NCBI GenBank assembly: GCA_002104905.1
Contig: MCFE01000089.1
Coordinates: 62,001-126,000 of the forward strand
Length of the DNA stretch: 64,000 bases
Source: Basidiobolus meristosporus CBS 931.73
Taxonomy: Eukaryota; Basidiobolomycota; Basidiobolomycetes; Basidiobolales; Basidiobolaceae
Direction: 5' to 3'
Below the pieces are notes generated by a model. That model worked only from the letters and a program-made list of their open reading frames with translations, had not been told where the DNA came from and did not search any database. Below are positions 57,975 to 64,000 of this stretch, piece by piece (position 1 is the stretch's first letter; the number at the start of each line of letters is the position of its first letter). The translations under genes and the position numbers were made by a program.

Positions 57975-59417
57975 CCGTCAAAAGTCTAGCACACCATCAC
58001 CTTAAGGCCGGCATACCATGGGACCATCAGGAACTCAAGGCCAAGCAGAATGCACTTGACTTGTTCCATGGGCATTATCCTGGATTCAAATGGGCAAACA
58101 GATTTTGGGCCAGCACTGGTATGCTAAGAAAGTATCTTAAGAATAGCAGAAACTATCAAAGGCAGAAGAACAAGGGTGCCATGGCTAAAAACCAGCAGCT
58201 TCCTCAAGAGCCCATTACAAGTAGGGCCAAAAGCTCCAGACAAGCGTCAAAGAGACGTCAGGCAGCTGGAAGAGTGCCAATTAAGGACAAGCAGGCAGAT
58301 ATGGATGCACCAGCACAACATTTATCAAGTGAAAAGTGTAGTACCACTCAAGAAGTACCCAATCAAAGTAGCAGTGAAAGACCTGGCAGTGATAAAGGTA
58401 AAGGGAAAAATGTCTACACAAGCCTGAGACAGGGAGGCATGCAAAAAAACTGCAGTTCCTGCCAATTAATGCTGCTAGCCAGGAACAGACTGAATACCTC
58501 ATAGCCAAGAAGAATTACCAACAAGAAAACAGCTGTTTTTACAAGGGTTGGAAGTGCAGCCAGTTGAGCTACACTCCAGCAAGGTAGATGAGTTTGCAGA
58601 AAAAGGCAATTTGTCTACCTCAGCCTCCACATCCTCCATTGTTGACAGAGTGGAGATCCCACTGACAGACAAGGCTACAAGATCAAGAACTTAGGAGTCT
58701 AACACAATGCCTTCAATGGAATTTTGGAACATTAATAGGCACAGCAAGAGGTTGCAGCACTTCTTCATAAGCAGTGCTCAGGAAAATGCACTTAAATATT
58801 GCAAGGATTTATTGCAAAGTCTGGCAGATGAGGTGCTAGACCTTGCAGTGCTGGCTGAAGACTAGGGGATGTGGGAACCAATGAAAAAACAGTGGCATCA
58901 AGCCATTGGGTTCCTGCCAAAGCTGTGGAAGCAGAGAGCTACAGCAGAAATACTTATTAAGTGGTGGATTTTAATGGAGTTACTTGCTGAGTCAGGGGTT
59001 GGGCTTAATGTTAATTTAGGGTATAGGGACTTGTATAGGTCACTACAATTGGCAATTGAGGTACAGCTGAAGTTTCAATGGAAATAAATCAATTTGTATG
59101 CATGAAAAGTGAGGGAAACAGTTGAGTCTGGTAGTAAGGAGTGTGAAAAAGAGGCAATAGCCAATCAATGAACACAAATGTAAGAGGTGATAGAGTGTCT
59201 GGGATCAGAAAGTGAGCAAATTGGCAGGGAACCAATCATTAGCCACTGATACTGTGATGTGATGAAAAATTCTGACCAAGTTTTTTGTGAGATCTGGGGT
59301 GCAATTATTTTCAACAGTCTCTGGACAGTGTCCTGACAGGATCAGTACCTCTTAGTCACTGGACTTTAACTTTGTGACAGTCTTTTGACAGGAGCATTAC
59401 AATAATTTTTCATAGGG

Positions 59418-61490
59418 CATGTTCTAGGCTCCACCCAAGCCTAGCATATCTAGCATCCCCAAGCATACCAAGCCTAGCCTTCATACAAACAAACTCTGTT
59501 TCCTCCAAGCTAAACCCAGCTATACACAAGACCAATATTAGACCAGAATCTCTCTGCTAATATTTCCTCCACTCTCTGACAATTTTAAGATTCTGCCCTT
59601 AGTTGTCCTTTAGGTTCAATTAAACCATTCAAGAGTTTTATCACACATTTCTCTTGGATTTGACACACCACAAAGAGTGAATAAAGCAACTCAAGTATAA
59701 TCCTGAGAAATCAAAGTGCTAATTAGCAGGATTAACATTAATTAACTCCTACTATTGGCCAATATTACAGGCAATTAGAGAGCTAGGGCTATTTCAAACT
59801 TATGCATGACCATGCATTTGCCTTGATACACAATGGATTATCATTGCGCAAGTGCTTTTGTAGGAAGTTTTGTTGGCCATTGACTATTATCAGCTTGCAT
59901 CTGCCACCTAATCCCAAAGTTTCAAGTTAGGTAGCACCTGTGCTCTATCTACCTTAGTCACGCATATGAACTTTTGACCTTATTCCTGCATACAATGCTA
60001 ACACAATTAGTAAGGCTCAAAAATACTGAATGCATGAAATCAGTACCTGAAATCAATGGCACTCTAAATATACCTTTGGGAGTCTATAGTATACTGCAGA
60101 AATTCATGGTACTATTCTGGTCCATGAACACTATCTGGTGGTATTATTAATTATTTGCCTTGAAGTAGAATCCATGTAAAGCACTGATTGTGCCTTCAAA
60201 TGTGGATTAACCCACTGTGCTAAATTTGAAAAGTCCTTGAGCAAGGTAAGCTTAATAACTGCCTTGGGCTCTAGGTATTAATATAGAGCAAAGCTTCTTG
60301 TGCCAATTGATACAAGCTAGTAGTAAGATTTATTTGGATTTTCAACAGATAATAGTGAAAGAGTACATTGCAAGTGTAATAGCTCCAGTGCAGTAGTAGG
60401 TGATAAATGAAAGTACAAGGTAAAAGTCAGTTGAGGTGGAAGCTTATAGGAGGAAATAGAGTGTCAGGGATTGAGCAGTAATAGTGGAGGCAGAGAAGTA
60501 CTGTAGGAAAAAATTGAGAAAAGGCCTGTAGCACACCATCATAATATTAGCTGAATTCTAAATTTTGCAAAACTGGCTACTCTAAGTATTGCAGGTACTA
60601 GCTGTTAGGCAGGCAAACTGGCATATTCTATAGGAGGAGGCTATGCCAGCCTGCATTCACACCACAATTGGCCATCTTCTGTGCAATACTGCCACAAAAA
60701 ATGCAACTGAAATAATGAGGGAAGAATACTTGATGAATGCCAGCAAAATACCATTGGAATATCAGCTGATCATCAGATGTATGTCAGATGAACTCTATGT
60801 TTGTATTTTTTGATAGGGGCAAGGATCAGAAGCTTAGAGACTATTGGGGCGGGAGATCTCAGCTAAGGCTTCCTCAGCATTCATTATGTAGTAAATACAT
60901 ATTTTGGACAACAATAATCTTACTGCAAACTGGAGCAGAGCACAGCGAGTATTAGCCAATATCAATAATGCGTGTAAACTGCTAAGGAAGTATTCATCCC
61001 GTCATATTTCCTGGCTATTGGTATATGGTTAGACCTCAGTCCCATTGCGGGCATCATGAAAGGAGCCATGGTCAGACTGTGAATTGAAAGAAAATTGGGG
61101 CAGTATTTATTGGTGGAATTCGCACCATCTCAACCAGGTTTGTCATGGCTGATCAACACACTTGCTTATATCCACCAATTCTGAATGATTATTCTCGATA
61201 TCCTTGCTAATTGCGTTGAGCATCTAGATGCTGCGCTGTTAATTCTTTGATGTTTATATTTAGGCCATCGTGAACTGCTGGGTTTGTACGCAGTTTGACA
61301 GTAGCATGCATCAGTATCTCCATTTGCAACGTTTGGTTTATTGGACAACTATAAAGGGCCCAACACACGAGTATAATATGGCATCTTGAACAGAAGGTAA
61401 TATTCACTTGGGACTAGAATACCAACAACGGACTACTAAGGAATTCTGACTAATGAAACGGGATCAAATAATGTTGGCGTGGTATTCACG
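59418..61490. other. Noncoding stretch, mostly unique
   Basis: No credible gene in about 2 kb. 60025-60160 resembles part of the foldback MITE arm. The final 600 bases before the transporter gene have higher CpG, like host DNA. Short ORFs at 61166-61407 overlap each other in different frames and have no protein-like features. Confidence 0.5.
60025..60160. repeat. Degraded MITE arm fragment
   Basis: GGCACTCTAAATATA and TACTATTCTGGTCCATGAAC follow the order of GGCACTCTGAATCTA and CACTATCTTGGTCCACTGG in the foldback element (5776-5860), with the preceding TGCAT and GTACC blocks also in register. Many mismatches. Confidence 0.42.
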
Positions 61491-61507
61491 CGGCAACCTA
61501 TGTTTAA

Positions 61508-62809
61508 TTAAGATTTCTCCATCTCAACCTTCTCGCCATCCTCCTCCGAAGTATCCTTGATACCTCTGGCTACAAGGTAAGCAAACGGAAGTGAGGCTGT
61601 GCATAGCACCCAGTTGATGATTAACTGAGTCAAGAAAGGAGTACTCTTAGCATCGATATCCCAGGCAATAGCTGCACCGGCAGATTGGAGTCCTTTGTAG
61701 TACCCAGCATAGCGAGCAAGAACGTGGCTGTCATTGGAAAGGGCACCCATCAGCCAATAAGCATAGGTTTGCAAAACGGCATCCAGAAAGCCGTAGAACA
61801 GATACAAGACAAACTTTGCTCCCCATCCTGGGCCGTTGATGAAATCGATGTCTTTGGGATGATCTTCCCGAGTGTATTGTACCTGAAGACCAAGCCCACC
61901 GCCCCAGATAATCATTGTTAGGACAGCCACCAGGGCTAGTCCGTACAACGCACGAGTGCGACGGTGAAGCTTGGCATTGTCAAGCAATAGACCTACACCA
62001 TAGGCACCAATCATTTGCGCACCCCAGTAGAAGGCACTGTTGAAAGAGCGGGTACGAACGTTGAAAAGAACACCATTCACAGCACCGAACTGATAGGAGT
62101 AGAACCAGTTGGAAGTCACGCACAAGGGAAGGAGCAAGAGCATGTTCTTGTTTTTGAACAACTTCAGGATCTCAATGATCTCGCCGCCTACATTCTCGAA
62201 TTTGGAGACTTGCACGCGGGAGCCGTCCTCACGCACCACCTTCTCGGGAGGAATTAAGCCCAAGCCAAGCAGAGCGCCAATAACCATTAGAGCCATCAAT
62301 ACGTAGTATGTGGCGGTACTCACCTGGCCAGCTGACGAGTGGAAGTTGAGGCCGAAAGGAATGAACGAGCCAAGAACAGCACCCATGTTGAAGATAATCC
62401 AGAAGATTCCGACCGCACGGCCTTTTTGATTTTCGGATGGGTAAGACATCATGATTGTACCCTGAGCAGTCCAGAACATACCGGCGCCAATACCTAGAAT
62501 TGCACTAGCGACAATGACAAAGGTCGGCTCCTTGGTATTGCTGTAGTATACAAGGGAACCGGAGTAAAGGGCGTAGGTAAGGCCGCCGCTGACCATAGTC
62601 CAACGTCCACCAAGGACATTGTGGATGGCACCACCGAACACGCCGAACACTGAGAAGCAGGCATAGAGGGCAACATTTCCATTCTTGGTGGTGTTGTCAT
62701 CCATCTGACCTCCAGCACCTAGACTGTTGATGACATTGTACATGCCCGGGCAGCAGAAACATGCAAAGCCAACTAATATGACCTGCATCATTGGTGAATT
62801 GAGCCTCAT
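61508..62809 (-). CDS. UNC93-like / DUF895 membrane transporter, MFS fold
   Basis: 433 aa in one exon and the only convincing host gene. About 12 hydrophobic segments can be placed (roughly 7-27, 47-66, 72-90, 97-117, 133-155, 166-186, 222-240, 258-276, 288-308, 330-352, 363-385, 392-414), with a hydrophilic loop at 187-220. PGMYNVINSLGAGG (21-34) is the signature opening of fungal UNC93-like proteins, and GIGAGMFWTAQGTIMMSY (106-123) matches the usual UNC93 stretch. The C-terminus is short and acidic. Known family role: poorly characterised plasma- or endomembrane proteins, often placed near ion-channel regulators; no substrate can be inferred. Codon use and CpG content differ sharply from the repeats. 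The start is supported by a TATA box about 47 bases upstream, although a small upstream exon cannot be excluded. Confidence 0.85.
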   Translation of the reverse strand: MRLNSPMMQVILVGFACFCCPGMYNVINSLGAGGQMDDNTTKNGNVALYACFSVFGVFGGAIHNVLGGRWTMVSGGLTYALYSGSLVYYSNTKEPTFVIVASAILGIGAGMFWTAQGTIMMSYPSENQKGRAVGIFWIIFNMGAVLGSFIPFGLNFHSSAGQVSTATYYVLMALMVIGALLGLGLIPPEKVVREDGSRVQVSKFENVGGEIIEILKLFKNKNMLLLLPLCVTSNWFYSYQFGAVNGVLFNVRTRSFNSAFYWGAQMIGAYGVGLLLDNAKLHRRTRALYGLALVAVLTMIIWGGGLGLQVQYTREDHPKDIDFINGPGWGAKFVLYLFYGFLDAVLQTYAYWLMGALSNDSHVLARYAGYYKGLQSAGAAIAWDIDAKSTPFLTQLIINWVLCTASLPFAYLVARGIKDTSEEDGEKVEMEKS

Positions 62810-62855
62810 TGTGAAAGTATCTTTGGGATGGACAATCCTTGAACATGGCTAGCCA

Positions 62856-62869
62856 TATTTATACTTGAC
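62856..62869 (-). promoter_or_regulatory. TATA box of the UNC93-like gene
   Basis: CAAGTATAAATATG on the minus strand lies about 47 bases upstream of the ATG at 62809. This predicts a transcription start near 62825-62835 and a very short 5' leader. Confidence 0.55.
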
Positions 62870-64000
62870 GCGAAGCAAATATAACCATTTTGGTGAGGAG
62901 CTGAGTCTACCATTTAGGAAGGGCAACACACTGTGCCACAGCATAGCGCTCAGCCGGATATATTGATCAAGCTGGTGGCACAATGGCAGCATTAGAGTTC
63001 GGATGAAACCTTGCAAATCAAGTGAGAATCCGGGTTTGGTTCTGGTATGATTCTGCTATGATTTCGACCAGGTTCCAGCAAAATACCTGTTGGGCGACAA
63101 CGGGAATGTTTCTTCGTATTCGATAGGACAGCTGAAATGGATAAATGAAAGCGGACAAATATTACACAATGCCCGCTTCTATATACTTGGACACTCTTTC
63201 AACGATGTTGATCACTATTGTTCCCCTAGATATTGGTATGAAGAACAACAGCTGGATGGTGATACTCAATGGTGGTGTGAAGAATAGCAGCTAGATGGTG
63301 TTACTGTGCACTTTATTTAATCCGCGGTCTAGACTCTGACTCATACAGCACTTATTCTTGTCATCATTTCTGTTACTTGACAGTTGGCAAACGATGCAAT
63401 AGATGCCAGGATCTTCATTCACCGGTTCGAGCGCTTTGTTCAATGGTGCCACCTTCCTTCTGGCGCTTGTCTATAAATCACATATTCTGGAGATTGGCTA
63501 TGCTCCCTTGGTGTTACAGTGATTTTCGCCACGAGAATGACCAACCTCTCAGAGGAAAGTATAGGATATTGCAGCAGTCATTCTTGTGGTTAGCACAATC
63601 CAGTATTCTAGCTGGCAACCTCTAAATGTATCCGATGGCGAGACTGATGTTCTACTATAAAGCTACTAAGATTTGATACACAAAGCTAAGCCAATAGTAA
63701 GTTCTAGCGTTGCTTTTATTCCAAATGACTACGTACTACTGAGAGTTGACCTTTGATTAAGTATGCGAACTGACAACGGTCTGAAGCTTGTTATCGGCCA
63801 TTGATGCTACGCAAAGGTATTCCAATACAATCGTGAAGAATTGAGCGGTCTGAGTAGTTTGAATTTGAGAGGAGCTTAGGGAAATTAGCAACCAGGCTGA
63901 GTCAATAAAACAAGTCCGTATCAAGCAAATATTTTAATTCTCCCAATTACTTTTAGTATTCCCCAAAAAAATCTTTCTTCACTGTAATTATATCTTAGTA
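62870..64000. other. Upstream region, no supported gene
   Basis: About 1.1 kb without a convincing gene. The plus-strand ORFs at 63090-63287 and 63377-63625 have no recognisable domain or composition. 63237-63300 contains two imperfect copies of a 38-base unit (TGAAGAACAACAGCTGGATG and TGAAGAATAGCAGCTAGATG). The last 100 bases are AT-rich. Confidence 0.45.

Larger units (their letters stand above)
55986..59087 (+). pseudogene. CACTA-3 second gene, two insertions inside
   Basis: The N-terminus starts MLPKNIAKLSGSQPN and is Ser/Gln rich. A stop at 56271-56273 precedes SAHTNVLMKQLGAVADR. A frameshift near 56450 leads to VFIPKPKNQKTLKICEAV and NNEEWTN, where the MITE sits. If the MITE, the solo LTR and one copy of each duplication are ignored, the frame passes uninterrupted into VKSLAHHHLKAGIPWDH at 57979. 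It then runs through basic KNSRNYQRQKNKG to a stop at 58502-58504, and resumes to WWILMELLAESGVGLN before ending at 59087. It may be the counterpart of the TnpA-type accessory protein, but I see no known domain. Confidence 0.65.
52604..59417. mobile_element. CACTA-3, most complete EnSpm-type element
   Basis: Left end CCCTATGAAAAATAATT, right end AATAATTTTTCATAGGG: 13 terminal bases are inverted repeats. TPase is on the minus strand (53082-55762) and a second gene on the plus strand (55986-59087), divergently arranged with 223 bases between the starts. The second gene has received a MITE (56677-56887) and a solo Gypsy-2 LTR (56905-57974). The flanks GAA and CAT do not show the usual 3-bp duplication, so either the flanks mutated or the two ends were brought together by rearrangement. 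Confidence 0.82.

Noticed and set aside
59880-59970. A tRNA-like stretch on the minus strand (AGATAGAGCAC near a possible A box).
   Set aside because: No TTC-R-A T-loop and no matching acceptor stem could be drawn.
62015-62306. Plus-strand ORFs within the transporter region.
   Set aside because: Antisense shadows of the UNC93-like gene.
63420-63450. GGTTCGAGC resembling a tRNA B box.
   Set aside because: No A box, D-arm or acceptor stem at proper distance.
63090-63625. Small plus-strand genes upstream of the transporter.
   Set aside because: No domain, no clear start context and irregular composition; kept as noncoding.

Overview
The window looks like a repeat-dominated intergenic region of a filamentous fungus, probably an ascomycete. 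The reasons are a compact UNC93-like transporter gene at the right end, a fungal-type EnSpm/CACTA transposase family, and Copia and Ty3/Gypsy retrotransposons that carry many in-frame stops and little CpG. The species cannot be read from the sequence. About 59.4 of 64 kb is mobile DNA inserted into other mobile DNA. The only ordinary host gene I can support is the transporter at 61508-62809 (minus).

Layout. 1-3036: 5' part of a Copia element on the minus strand (Copia-A: LTR, primer-binding site, gag, protease, integrase, start of RT), cut by the window edge. 3037-5328: an older Copia internal relic (Copia-B, plus). 5329-9447: one solo Copia LTR (target duplication GAAAC) that has received a 734-bp foldback MITE and, separately, a 5'-truncated Gypsy element. 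9448-12119: a PIF/Harbinger-like region with an unknown CpG-rich ORF (minus) and an intact DDE_Tnp_4 transposase (plus). 12230-13325: Copia relics in opposing orientations. 13348-31218: a plus-strand Gypsy of family 1 (Gypsy-3), interrupted by a minus-strand Gypsy-1 (15171-26911), which is itself interrupted by a nearly complete Gypsy-2 (19202-26375). Further right the same Gypsy-3 is interrupted by a cluster of family-2 LTRs (27293-29478). 31260-32200: Copia relic. 33000-42352: degraded CACTA copies interleaved with Gypsy family 1 pieces. 42353-49615: a minus Gypsy (Gypsy-5) split by a complete but integrase-deleted Copia-3 (TSD GTTGT). 49616-52603: probable LTR with a minisatellite, then unrecognised degenerate coding DNA. 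52604-59417: the most complete CACTA-type element, with termini starting CCCTATGAAAAAT, divergent TPase and second ORF, and a MITE and a solo LTR in the second ORF. 59418-64000: lower repeat content, the UNC93-like gene and its TATA box.

How the parts relate. Target-site duplications let the insertion order be read directly at many junctions. The MITEs share ends with the Harbinger element, so its transposase is their likely mobiliser. Family-2 LTRs appear to favour 4-bp target sites containing CpG. I did not find a gene cluster or defence system; the best candidates for new biology are the Harbinger/foldback MITE family, the family-2 Gypsy target preference, and the two unrecognised coding remnants at 9.4-10.7 kb and 51.5-52.3 kb.

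Family names used below (Gypsy-1, Gypsy-2, Copia-A and so on) are local labels, not database names. All alignments are by eye.
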